Positions 1-11,413 of a DNA stretch of 64,000 nt are shown here, piece by piece. The notes beneath the pieces are model-generated. The model was not told the origin of the DNA, ran no database searches, and saw only the letters and a program-made list of their open reading frames with translations. Position numbers and translations under genes: made by a program. Source of the DNA: Hyaloscypha bicolor E (lineage: Eukaryota > Ascomycota > Leotiomycetes > Helotiales > Hyaloscyphaceae). The stretch lies in the NCBI RefSeq assembly GCF_002865645.1, contig NW_020194643.1:496001-560000 (forward strand). Direction: 5' to 3'. Within the stretch, counting starts at the first letter, position 1, and every line of letters starts with the position of its first letter.

Positions 1-298
1 TACATTCATTCTCTATGCTCCTTTTCATTTTGTTTTCCTATAACGCCTAAAGACTAAACCTCGGAAACTGATTCTTACGTACAATCCCCACAACGTGTAA
101 TCGGGATGTTGACTGGCTGGGAGAGAAGAGGAAGTAAGGAACAAGGCACATCGTGAGGGATTTGTGCGGAAATATCCTTTCGGGAGAATAGAACTAGACT
201 AGTTCTTGCTAAACAAATAATGTTTGGTTTTTTCTTCTCAGAGAGAAAAGAAACGATACAACTAGTCTCTCGCCCCAGCTTGCGCTCTCGCCAGCAGT

Positions 299-2198
299 CT
301 AGCATACATACTCCATCTCAAACACCATCTTCGGTATCCCCTCAAAACCTTCCGGAACCACGTACGTGATATTATAATAATAATGATCATAAATCATCGA
401 GCCATAAATGGTAGGTAGTACTTCCAGCCCCGGAGCTGTCACATTGACTTTCAAACAAGGCAAGTTCGTGAAGCCGTCGACCGTATTCCCTGCCAAGTTC
501 CAAGGAGGCGGGATGCCAGAGAGCATGAACTGGAAGGAATCGGTCCCAGCCTGTGTCATGTTGGGATAGCTGATTGTCAACTGATGGCTCTCTGCCACGG
601 CAGTAATGGTCGTGGCGGTTGGATACAGGCTGAAGAATCCATTGTACGGGAATGGTTTATGTAAAGGATCAGCAGCCCAGTGCACAATAGCAGGTGTAAA
701 TTGCTTGCCCCTCGCCACTGTCTCAGCGAGTTGCTGTCCCCCGATCATGAGAGGCTTGCTGAGCCAGGATGTAACTATTCTCTTCTCGTCGGTCTCGAGG
801 TTGTAGTAAATTGTTTTGTTAAGGAAGCGTTCGGTTGTGAAAGGAGTGAGGAGTTTGTGGGTCACCTCTGGAGAGAGAACACTTGCTACGGTCTTCATGA
901 TGAGCGCAAGTGCGGCCCCTTGGGAAACATCGTAGTTCAAGTCTAGATCGCTCTTGGGAGGAATGGGAGCCTTGTCGTACCCGAAAATTCCCCACCAGAA
1001 CATCGAGATAATCGCATCGTGGACGGTCATGTCTCGGGTGTATGCTCTGTCATAAGGACCGACCATGTTTCCTAGGTACGGATTGTAGTGATCGGCTATA
1101 TCTTCCCATATATTGGTCATAATCTTCACGGAAAGCTTGGTGAAGGTTGCATTCTTTGGACCGTACTTTGCCATTGAGCCCAGAGCCCACATGTCCATGC
1201 CGTAGTAATTCGGTGCGTTGTATTCTCCCAGGGTATTGGCTCCGTTTTTCGTGAACAGTTCATAGAGCTCATTGCCTTGGGTATTGCCGAAGTCGATGAA
1301 AGTCTGATTCTTCAGACGAGCTCCGATCCAGCCCACATTCAATGCTCGCATATATCCAGGATTGCTGTAAGCCAGAATAAGATTGTCCGGGGCCGTGCCG
1401 TTCCTCCTCATAGCTCCGACGGCATCATAGGCCATTGCAGCTTCGATGTCGCTCACCAGCTCAGGGCCAAGGAGTGCCTCAAATTCTTCCACGACTTGAA
1501 CCAGCTGAGTTCCAATGAACTCTCGCCAGTTTGGATCATACGTCCCCTGAGCATAGATCAGCAACCAGTGGTACGTGGTGATTCACGTAACCCGCTTACA
1601 TATATGCTTGGAGTGTAGAGTGGAGTTTGAGGGTTTGGTTCTGATGAATGTCAGTGAGTTTGCAGAATATATGCAACCAGCAGTTTCTTACCGTCAGGAG
1701 ATAACTTAAAGTCACCATACCAAGCCGAAGTGAAGTTCTCGTTCATTTGCACGGCAAGACTGAGTTCTCGTCAGTCTCTGAACTCAAATGGCGGTCAATT
1801 TCAAGGAGCAACCAAGAAGCCGTCTCATTTGTCGACCACCCCAAGGTAAATAATTGGGATTTTCAATAACTCACATGGCCTTCAAAGCTGCTTTGGCGTT
1901 TTCAACATCATCCCCTTGATTTCTGTGAAGTAACCCAGCAGTATACCAAGCGGTAAAACGGATTGACCATGGCCCGTTATCGTTGAACCAAACAACCTTG
2001 TATGTTTCATCCCATCTTGGGTCCTGAATTGACATAGAATAGTCAAACAAGCTTTGAGCCTCTACATGCCAGTCAGTTAAATTTTCATTCCAGAATGAGA
2101 TTGAGAATATGGAATGAGATCTCACCAGGCGAGAGCTTCGCAGTTAAAGCAACACCGAGAAGGCTTGCCGCCGTACAGAGGACCGAATAGAAATGCAT
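299..2198 (-). CDS. Secreted conserved fungal protein, probable (alpha/alpha) toroid fold; 538 aa, five exons
   Basis: My splice model joins 2126-2198, 1875-2061, 1692-1759, 1600-1640 and 299-1546; every intron is GT-AG, the phases agree and the product is 538 aa. The first exon starts MHFYSVLCTAASLLGVALTA, a clear signal peptide, so the protein is probably secreted. Visible motifs are DNGPWSIRFTAWYTAGLL (about residues 50-67), YDPNWREFIGT (after the fourth exon), YNAPNYYGMDMWAL, and a Trp/Gly-rich middle. From memory these belong to a fungal family of six-hairpin toroid proteins sometimes annotated near linalool dehydratase/isomerase; no catalytic residue can be assigned from sequence alone. 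Several N-x-S/T sites fit a secreted glycoprotein. Its promoter side faces the 27-kb retroelement, beyond which lies a sugar transporter on the other strand. The exon model is solid, the biochemical role is not. Confidence 0.8.
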
Positions 2199-2759
2199 CT
2201 TGGTGGAGAAGATCAATTGAATAAAATTTCCACCTGGAGCCAACGAACTTTCATAGGCTCCATATTCCAGTGACTATAAATATCCTGGCAACTGTTTATG
2301 ATAGTAGGGAACGTTGCGACGGCAACGTCCTCCGGTGATCATAACACCGAGGTACGTGTTGAATTCCTATCTCCCCACAATGCAAGTCCAGAAGTTACCC
2401 TTGAAGCCCTGCAAATCAATGCCAGGGACACGGTTCATGAATCGTGAACAAGGCTAGGCGCACCAATTATATCAGTTATTTCGAGACCAAGTCATGGGAC
2501 AACTTATATATGGGTCCAGAATCAAGATTATCGCTGTTTTTCTCGGAAATGCTTCCCCGGATACCCCGCAATACGCATCCGCGTATTCAAATGTGGAGGG
2601 AGAAGGGTGGTTCCTCTTCCCGCATCCCACTCTAGAAATGACTGGCTTCCCCATAAACCAACTGTAGAGATAGGGACCGGCAAACTTCTCGGTAATTTCG
2701 GGGATATCTTTCCACCATTGACGGCATACTGTTATCACTCGGTGCCTATGTCCGGTTGA
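2199..2759. promoter_or_regulatory. Remaining left part of a divergent promoter region
   Basis: This 561-bp stretch lies between the start of the secreted protein and the retroelement. Base composition is normal and I see no convincing gene; small frames near 2444-2738 on both strands lack family features. Together with 30112-30259 it would form a 709-bp intergenic region between two divergent genes before the insertion. Confidence 0.55.
2311..2328. promoter_or_regulatory. Perfect inverted repeat, candidate transcription factor site
   Basis: ACGTTGC and GCAACGT form a perfect 7-bp inverted repeat around the 4-bp spacer GACG, 113 bp upstream of the secreted protein's ATG. Its size and position fit a site for a dimeric regulator. 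No known consensus is claimed. Confidence 0.35.
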
Positions 2760-2764
2760 CCTAT
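2760..2764. other. Left target site duplication CCTAT of the outer element
   Basis: CCTAT directly precedes the left 156-bp LTR and is repeated directly after the right LTR at 30107-30111. This shows that the whole interval went into one site as a single LTR element. Confidence 0.85.
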
Positions 2765-2920
2765 TATCACGTCCCTGGGCTGAAGACCTGGTCTGGTAAA
2801 CAGCTCTTTTTGGGTGTGTATGTAACGTCTAAAGAGAGAAAAGAAGAGAGGAGCGGGGAGCTCGAGCTAAGTACAGGGTGCCACGCTAGGGCCAGGTCAT
2901 GTGACGCTGACGTCACAATA
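2765..2920 (-). repeat. Left LTR (3' LTR) of the outer element, 156 bp
   Basis: It begins TATCACGTCC and ends GTCACAATA. It aligns without gaps to 29951-30106 with only three differences, all transitions. The expected TG start is TA in both copies, which fits RIP of TG to TA. It contains the palindrome TGACGTCA near its inner end. Confidence 0.88.
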
Positions 2921-2930
2921 TCCCCCCTTT
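2921..2930 (-). other. Polypurine tract of the outer element
   Basis: On the minus strand this reads AAAGGGGGGA and directly abuts the left LTR. It is the expected plus-strand primer of a minus-oriented LTR element and fixes the orientation. Confidence 0.65.
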
Positions 2931-3393
2931 AACTATAAGAGTTCTCCGAACTCGAGCAAAGTAGCTAAAATCCCTTGGAAAAACCTCTAACTTTCTACTA
3001 TCCTGTTCCCGTTTCTTTACTAGCTCTAGTCTGTCCCCAACTACTAGCAGTCTCCTTTTCTTTATCCTGAATAGCTCTAGTCTCCTATTCTTTATTCTGA
3101 ATAGCTTATTCCCAGCCATTGCCTTAATTTCCTTTAACTTCTTCCTTAGCTTCAACTTTCTTAGGTTTATCCTCAATTTCGAATTCACGGACTATATAAT
3201 GGTCCTCAAATACCTTTATATTAGTAATTAAGCAGATATCGAATTCAGGAATATAAGTATAGCCTCTACTAGCCTCTTAGTTAAAAGAAAAGAACTAAGC
3301 TTACTTAAACCAAATAATATATTACTTTCCGGTTTTCTTTTCTTACTATTAAATATCTTTAATAAATATATTATCTAGAAATTCGATAATAAC

Positions 3394-3398
3394 CTTAC
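3394..3398. other. Left target site duplication CTTAC of Gypsy-2
   Basis: CTTAC precedes the left LTR and recurs at 11409-11413 directly after the right LTR. Confidence 0.85.
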
Positions 3399-3603
3399 TG
3401 TAACGGCGGGATCAATGCAATGGTCGAAGGCTCAAAGTTCAAAGAATCTCATATATTGGAAAATACTAAGCTGTGGAATAAAGTAGGGAGGATGTCTCGA
3501 CCTTTAGTATTATTTCGTCCAAGTAATTCCGGCTTAGCTTCGTTTTATGCCTGTTTCCGATATCCTGTCCTTGGTAGATTATACCCTTATACTAGCCGTC
3601 ATA
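3399..3603 (-). repeat. Left LTR (3' LTR) of Gypsy-2, 205 bp
   Basis: It starts TGTAACGGCGGG and ends CCGTCATA. It aligns gap-free with 11204-11408; the differences are numerous and all transitions. This copy keeps more G and C than its partner. Confidence 0.88.
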
Positions 3604-3617
3604 TTACCCCCCCCCTA
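3604..3617 (-). other. Polypurine tract of Gypsy-2
   Basis: On the minus strand it reads TAGGGGGGGGGTAA directly against the left LTR. It confirms the minus orientation. Confidence 0.7.
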
Positions 3618-3724
3618 AAGAGAAGTCTAAATATCCTTATTTAGGGGATTATTTAGCCGTAACGTAGAAAAGAAAAAAGAGAAAATAATAGCCATTAATC
3701 CCATTCCATCCAATCCCTATAGCT

Positions 3725-4935
3725 TACTTGTAATCGAAGTATAGTCTTAACTCCACCAGAATAACCTAGTTCCTAGTATGTTCCGGCCAGTTCTTAGTAT
3801 CTATTACTCATATTATGCCTGTGCCTATATTAATAATGTGGTCTGGGAGTGCCGTATAGGCTATGGCCAATATTGGGACTATTATTATCGGGCGGTCTTC
3901 GAATAGGGGTAGTAAATTAAGTCTATTCGTTAATACAGGCTTTAACGTAGTAGCTTGCTTGCCTTTCTTCTTGGCTAGGATAGCGATATTTGACTTGATT
4001 ATACCGTTTCTAAGCTACTTAATTAACTTCTGGGCCTTCTCGAGCTTAATATATACGTTCTTAAGTTATTCTTCTATAATAGAGATTTATTTATTAAGGG
4101 CGGCTACTTGAGCTACTTTATTATCGAATTCCCGGGCCTTGAGCTATATAATCTTGGTCTTATAGGAGCTTCTAAAGGGTTTTCCGACTTCCTGAACGGT
4201 ATTATATACTAATTCGTTAATGTCTATAGGACATTACTTCTTTAACTCGGTATTCAGGATTATTTTCTAGCTCTTGGTTTTAGACTAGTACTTTATATAA
4301 TAACTAGTACTTGGTACTATATATCTTCTGGTCATAACAGGCGTCTTAATACTAGTTTGGCTACCTTTATTATAGTCGGAGTCTTCTTTATTACTAGAAG
4401 TCTTTTTGTTCTTAGTCTTTTTGCTATCGGAATTCTTACTATTATCTAATACCTTGTGTTTTTTGGATAAGCTAGCCTTGCTCTTTTTAACCTTCTTGGC
4501 ATTTAGCTCCGTAAGGTTAATAAGGAAGCCCTTATTAGTACTATCTATTTTGCCTATTAGACTATTAGGCTTATTATTACTAGTAACCAAAACCTCTGTT
4601 TCGTTATTTTTAGAACTTTCTGCCAAGATATTCTTTATAGTAATTTCAGGTATATTCTTAAGAGTAGTACGGGCCGTATTCTGTATATTGACCTGTTCTT
4701 AGGTAAAGGAGTTACTATTTTCGTCTATAAAGGTAGTTTGGCTAGTAATTATATTAATAATAGTAGTAGTTACTAAACTTAAGATATCGCCGCTACTATT
4801 CAAGTTGCCCAGGATCTAGTAAGTAGCCTTACTTGGTCCGGCTACAGATAATATATTACCGGGATTTCTTGTCTATTTCGTCTTTATTAATAGTTCTATT
4901 AAGGTAGTAATAGTAATATAAATAGTTAAGGTTAT
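3725..4935 (-). pseudogene. Gypsy-2 extra ORF (ORF3), about 400 codons, basic and coiled-coil
   Basis: A single minus-strand frame runs from about 4.93 kb to a TAA at 3725-3727, with a few TAA/TAG stops and no shift. The N-terminal part is Ser/Thr/Asn-rich. The middle (about 4330-4560) is strongly basic, with runs such as KKVKKSKASLSKKHK and KKTKNKKTSSNKE. Next comes a heptad-like segment (AQVAALNK, then IIEE, LKNVYIKLEKAQKLIKQL), then a short hydrophobic C-terminal part. It lies downstream of the chromodomain integrase, where most fungal Gypsy elements have only a 3' UTR. I do not recognise the family; an env-like or nucleic-acid-binding accessory role is conceivable but unproven. The 5' limit is uncertain. 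Confidence 0.5.
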
Positions 4936-7900
4936 AAAGGTTAAAGTAGTTAAGAAGATTTCCCTTAATTTTTAATAATATTTCGAACTAATATAGGCAA
5001 GTATTTACCTTTAGCTTAGCTTTAAGAATTCACTTTTTTTATTTATAATTCGCCTAGATAGTAAAGTATAATCTAGTATAATAAAGGAAGATATTTTGCC
5101 TAGATTTTTAGAAAAGAGAGTAAATACTAATATAGTAGAATAAAGGAAACATACTAGGGTTTAGATAAAACCCGGGAAATATCTAGGTTTTTCTTTTTCT
5201 CCTCTAATTATAGAGGCCTTATTATTAAGGTTTATTATTATCTGGGTAGTCTTTATTAAACTCGTTCTCTTTAGTATACCAAATCTATTTATTTAGCTAG
5301 ATAGGAGGTCCTGCTTTATCGGGATTCTGCTTATAAAATTTATATAGTTTAAGTACTAAGTTCTTGAAGTTTAATATAAGATACTATTTATTATTTATAT
5401 CTTATCCCTTTTATTTAACTTTATAATAAAGCTTATTATAAAGTATTTTAGAAAAGAGAATCTTTTCGACTTCCTATTCGAGTTTACTATTAACTTTAGT
5501 AAAACCAGGCTCTTTATTAGTTTGGCCGGATAGTAGGTTAGTAGGATCCTTATAGAGTCTATCTATATAGAAAATTGGCTAAATCCTATATAATAAGAGA
5601 AAGTCTAATTAATATAAATGGCCGACTATTTTATTAATCTTAAATAGTCCGGTAAGGGAGTAGTCTAACTTATTAGACGGACAGTCCGTTTTCTATATCT
5701 TTTTAATTATATAAACTATATCTCCTGGACTAAAGTCTGGTTCTTATTATTTCTTATTAGCTTGCTTGGCTTAATACTCCTAAGCTACTATTATATATTC
5801 TCGGATATAATTAATAGCAGTATTAATTCTCTTAGCCTACTATTATGCTTTTTCCTAATTAAGTTTCTTTCTTGGTATTTTAAACTCTATTATTAGTAGT
5901 ATCTAGTTAAAGCTTAGCCTGGGTTTATATTTATAATTAATTATTAAGAGAAATAAGCCGGTTAATTCATATAGGCAGGCGATACCTATAGTATTAAGTA
6001 CCGGGAGTAAATCTGCCTAATTATCCTGGAAATAATTAATAAAGAGACGAAGTCAAGTATTAATAATCTGGTTAATAATTTCTGTTTATCTATTAGTTTG
6101 GGTATATTCTATAGTTAAGAGCTTTAGCTTGGTTCTAGTTAATCTTAATAGTTTATTTATAAAGTCTGAAATAAACTAGGGTTCTTGGTTACTTGTAATA
6201 ATAAGGAGAGAACCTCGGAATTACTAGATATAGTAATAGAATAGGCCGGTAGTAGTTCTGGCTATAGTATTCTTGGTTATTAGTAGGCTTATATATTATT
6301 TAAATAATCTATTAACTATAATAAATATATTATTATATCTCTTATTTATAGAGCCAGGGATATAGAAGTCTATAGACAAATCGTCTCATATCCTCAGGGG
6401 AACTAGTAATAGATATAATAGGCCTAGTATTTTATTTCTTGGTTTATAAGACCTTTAATATTTATAGTAGTTTACTATAAAGTAGTTAATATCTACTAAG
6501 AAAATAGGCTACTAATAAAGTTTCCGAGCTAGGATTTTTGTCTTATTTCGACCGGGGTAAGTAGTAATTATTATACTATAGATTTATTATAGGAGCCTAG
6601 TTTATAAATTATTATATCTATCTAGTATAATAAGTCTTTTATTATAAAGTAAATAGCTATTTAATATTTCTTATAAATCCGTATTTCCCCGGGCCTTCTT
6701 ATATTTATTCTCTAGGGCTAGGTCCGTCCGATTAGCTTATAGGACTTTAATTATAACTAATAGCTTATCTATTTCTTCTATTTTAGTAGAAGTATAAGCT
6801 ATATCTTTTATTTTAGTAAAAGTAAGAATTAGGTCTAATAGAATAACTTATCTAGTTCTTTTAGCCTCCTTAGCCTACTTCTGGGTTAGTATAAGCTCGT
6901 CTTTTCGGGATAAGATATTAGTAATAGTATTATCTTTATCCGGCTAATAAGTAATCTGGTAATAGAATTATAATAGGAAATCTATTTATTAGATTTATTA
7001 TTTATTTAATGGCCTCTTAGTACCAAAATACTCGAGAGCTTTATAATTAGTAATAATTAGAAAATTAAGTAAGCTAATTAGTTCTATCTGCTATTTCCGG
7101 AGTTCTTGGATAATAGTAAGAAGTTTCTTATTATAAATTTCGTAGTAGCTCTCGGCTTCTTAAAGAGCTTTAGAGTAGAATGAGACTAAGTACTATTATT
7201 CGTTCTCTGGAATTTTTTAAAAGAGTATATCCGTAATAGCTAGGTTTAAATAATCGGTTTCCAGGCAGGTTTCCTTATTATATTTGAAATAGAAAAGTAT
7301 AGAGGTAAAGAGAAATAGATTCTTAAGCTAATTAAAGGTATCTAGCTAGGTTTCGTTAAGTATAAACTTTAATAAAGTATCTCTTTTAGTTAGACGGTTT
7401 AGGGAGTAGGAGATATATCTATAGGCTTAGATAAACCTATAATAGAAGTTATAGAAGCCCAAAAATAACTATATTTCTCTTTTTATTATAGGTCGGTACT
7501 AGTTTCGGATAATAGAGGTTTTAGTAGGGTCTACTTATATATCCTAATTTGAGATAATAAATCCTAAGAATATTATCTTAGAGATTTCAAATTTATATTT
7601 GCAAATATTAACTTATAATCCGGTATCCTAGAGCTTTTATAGGACCATTCTAATATACTATTAATACTTCCTCTTATTCTTGGAAAAGATTAGTATATTA
7701 TTAATATAGGCCAAGTAAAAGTCGTCTAAATAGTCTATTAGGATAGTATTAATATATTACTAGAAAGTTACCGGACTATTATAGAGTCTAAATAATAAAA
7801 CTACTAGTTTAAAGAATCTATATCTTATCCTAAAAACTACCTATACTATAGAAGCTAGTTTTATATGAATTCGGTTAAAAATATATTAAATATTCAATTT

Positions 7901-10900
7901 AGTAAATACTAATAATTTAGCTAATTAGTTAAAAGTCTCGGTAATAAGTAATAGGAAATAGTAGTCTTTCTTTATTATAATATTTAGCTATTAATAGTTA
8001 ATATAAAATTATAGGCTATTATCTTTCTTTTTAATAAATAAGACTAGTAATAAAAAGGGGAATTCGGATAGCTTAATAAAACCCTTTTTCAGATTCTTAA
8101 TAAGATATTCTCTTATTTTTTCGAGTTTACTAGAGCTTATCTTATAGAGATAGGCCGTCTTTATTAAGGAGTCTGGTCTATTAAAACAGAGCTTATAGTT
8201 AAAGGATTAAGACTAGGGAAGCTTATCTACCGCTTTCTTAGAAAATACCCTAGCTATATTATATAGCTATATAGAGAGGGATATCCGGAACTCTTAAAGT
8301 TCTTTAGGATTAAAAGATAGTATATTACTAAAGATATCGGATTTATCTATATCCAGGGAATATATTAGGTTACTAGTTTGAGTATAATATCTGGCGGGCT
8401 ATAGTATTAGTTATCTAATTACTATGGGTAGTAGTAGATATCTCTTTGGTTTATAACCCTATTTCTCAAGTATATAGTTAATCTTATTAATAGTAATTAA
8501 TCCGACCAAGTTACTAGAGTCTTTAATACTTAATTAGAAGGCAGCTACTCTAATAAAATAGCAGGGATAGTCTAGTAACTCGACTATTTCGAGAGTATTA
8601 AGGTCTAGCTTTTTCTTTCTTGCCTGGTATTTGGCTTTTCTTATAAGAAGGTCTTATAGAAGGGTAAGAAGTATATCCTTTTGCTTTTCGGGTCTAATTT
8701 TACTAGTTTCTTTTAGGATCCTAGTTAGAATATCTTTGAAATAATTATCTTTTTAATATTTCTTATTAAAATATCGGATTTTCTAAATAAGGTCCGGCTA
8801 ATTTGTCTTATAGTTCTCTGGCTAATAAAGTTAATTCCATTAATAGTTCGATAGGATATTATATTTTGCTAGCTATTTCCTTTCCAGGATTATATTATAA
8901 GAGCCGAGGTTAGTAGTAAGTAGGTATTATTGAGTTTGGGAGTACTAATTAATAGCTAGATCTATAGTAGCTAGGTATTAAATAGCTTTACTAGGTTATT
9001 TATTAAAACCTTATAAGGGGACAGGGGTTTTAAGTTTATATAAGGGTATTTATAGTACTTTTATTAAGGGGCGAATATACTTTTAGTTAATTAGAATATA
9101 TATATTTGCTCCGGTATTTACTAAATACTAGAAGATTATAGTTTTGCCTTTCTAATATACTCGATAATTAATAAGAAACTGGTTCCTGCTAATTAGCTAA
9201 ATAAGATCTATAGGTTCTTAGTAAAGTTCTTATTTTAGGAGGTCTATTTTTATACCTAGAGCTAAACTTTTCCTGACTTATTAATATTATATTTCTTATC
9301 GGATAATAGATAGGAACCGGTATCCTTATTATTTACCCCTAAATTATTAACTCTCTCTAAATAATCCTCTTTAATAGATATAACCTTATTAAAGTCAGGA
9401 TAGGCACTTTTTATATATCTAGGCTTTCTATAGCTCTAATAATAAAGACTTTCTGGCTAGTCTAGTCTTTTCTCAAATTCTCGGCAAACTACCTCCTTTA
9501 GCTATAAGAATACCGGCTACTAAGGTTAATCCGTTAGATATAGGATTACTATAGCTCCTTGGATCCCGGTAGGCTTTCTAGCCCGAGATAGTATTTAATA
9601 GTAAGTAGTCTTTACTAGTTATTCCTCCTGGAATTACTAATTTTTGATTAAGAAAAGCCTATTCTCTTATTCTATATATTACTTAGTAAGGTCCCTGGAA
9701 GTATTGAACTTCTTATTACCCAAGCTCTTAAGTAGTTCGAGATTTATTTTATTTATTAAATTATTATATTAGTTATTTGATAATTTCCCTAGTTTTATTA
9801 TTAAGTAAGTAAACTCTATTTAGAATACCGGAAATAGCTTATTTCTTTATTTCAGGTACCGGTATATCTCTTTTACTTCCTAGTACTCTATCTCTTTGCT
9901 TTTGCTATAAGCTTACTAGAGGATCTTAAAGATCTATTTAATAGTTAAGATCTATCTGACTAATCCAGATTCTAGTTAATTACAAATAAAGTTATAGGTA
10001 TTTCCGGTAACTAGTTATATTATATAAGTAATTTTTAGTAGTTTACTATTAAATTCAGAAAAGTTCTATATTAGTTTGTTTCTTATATTAAATATCTAAT
10101 TATTAATCTAGTAATTATTCTTATTCGTAAATAGGGTAAGATCCTTAATTCTAATAAGCTATAGTTAGTTACTATAGACTAAAAGCAGGAGAGAGCCTTA
10201 GTATTAGTCTCTAAATAGTTCTCCTAATAGGGATCTATAGTATTCCTGAATATCTATTTATTTGGATCTTTATTTTATTACTTCTTCTTATACTAGTCTT
10301 TCTCTTATATAAAGTCGACCGGTAATTACCTCTAGTTTATTAACTTTCTTAGTAAGTTAGTTAATATATAAGTGGAATTTCTAGTAGTATTCCGCTTATT
10401 TATTAGCCGTAAGATAGTATTTATTAATAAGATTATCCTGTATAAGTAATTTCTGCTAGGCCTTATTTGTTTTTAGAGTATTTATACTAATTTTGAGTTT
10501 CAAATTAGCTAGCTGCTCCTTAATATCTTCTTCCGGAATAGTATTATAATAGCTTTCCCGGTAGTATAGGTTTATAATATTAAAGTCCGGCTTCTCTATT
10601 TCGTTATACTAGGGCCTTTTGTCTAATATACCTATAGTAGTAGTACTTGGTTCCGGGCTATCTATAGTAGCTTTAGAAGGGGTATTAGCTATAGAGATAA
10701 GTACTAAGTAAGTTTTTCTTATTTAATATTAGTAAACTATAACTAATTATTATCTTATTTAGTTTTAAGTTAGTAGACTAAAACCGACTATTATCTTTTC
10801 TTATTTTAAATTAGTAGACTACTACTAATTCTTCCTATACTAGGGAAGGGGGCCGGTTTTTTTGCTCTTATTAGTATTAAGGGAATATTATCTACTCTAG

Positions 10901-11203
10901 TTAAGGATTAGGCTCCGAGGTTAACCGGGTTATAGAGGATAATATTTTTCTTCTTTTATATTAGTAAAGAACTAATTACTAGAAGGGGAATATCGTCTAT
11001 TCTAGTTAAGGGTTAGGCTCCGAGATTAACTAGGTTATAGAGGATATTATACTTCTAGTTAAGCTCTCTAGTTCTTTATAGTTTAAGGAGGTTATTAAAT
11101 ATTAAAAGCAGTATTCTATTTTCGCTTTCTAAGGATAAATACGGGTCCTTTACTAGTAGTATTATATTGCCTCTATAGGCTGAGTCAAGTAAGCTTAGTA
11201 TTA

Positions 11204-11408
11204 TATAATAGCGGGATTAATATAATAGTTAAAGGCTTAAAGTTTAAAGAATCTTATATATTAGAAAATACTAAGCTATAAAATAAAGTAGGAAGGATAC
11301 CTTAATCTTTAGTATTATTCCGTTTAAGTAATTCCGACTTAGCTTTATTTTATACCTATTTCCGATATCTTGTCCTTAGTAGATTATACCCTTATACTAG
11401 CCGTTATA
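11204..11408 (-). repeat. Right LTR (5' LTR) of Gypsy-2, 205 bp
   Basis: It starts TATAATAGCGGG where the partner has TGTAACGGCGGG. It is more strongly mutated to A/T than the left copy, with no insertions or deletions. It ends CCGTTATA before CTTAC at 11409-11413. Confidence 0.88.
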
Positions 11409-11413
11409 CTTAC
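11409..11413. other. Right target site duplication CTTAC of Gypsy-2
   Basis: Matches 3394-3398. Collapsing the two copies restores one reading frame of ORF-X across the site. Confidence 0.85.

Larger units (their letters stand above)
3399..11408 (-). mobile_element. Gypsy-2: complete RIP-degraded Ty3/Gypsy chromovirus with an extra 3' ORF
   Basis: The element is 8,010 bp with 205-bp LTRs and a CTTAC duplication. On the minus strand I find a Gag zinc knuckle (about 9395-9450, reading YRKPRYIKSAYPDFN where CxxC and H are expected), an aspartic protease core read as NTGAN (about 9100-9135, DTGAN expected), an RT core read as YINNILIFS (about 7680-7711, YIDDILIFS expected), and a chromodomain with the tail NPDKAGPP (about 5320-5490). 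That order, with integrase after RT, is Ty3/Gypsy. The protein-coding strand has many TAG/TAA stops. An unusual ORF lies between the chromodomain and the left LTR. The insertion cuts ORF-X of the outer element, so Gypsy-2 is younger than its host. Confidence 0.9.

Noticed and set aside
2444..2738. Overlapping frames on both strands between the secreted protein and the LTR
   Set aside because: Each is shorter than 90 codons, motif-free and in the expected promoter.
2871..3188. Lys/Arg-rich 91-codon minus frame as a small gene
   Set aside because: It lies inside the outer element; another frame there continues ORF-X and explains the sequence better.
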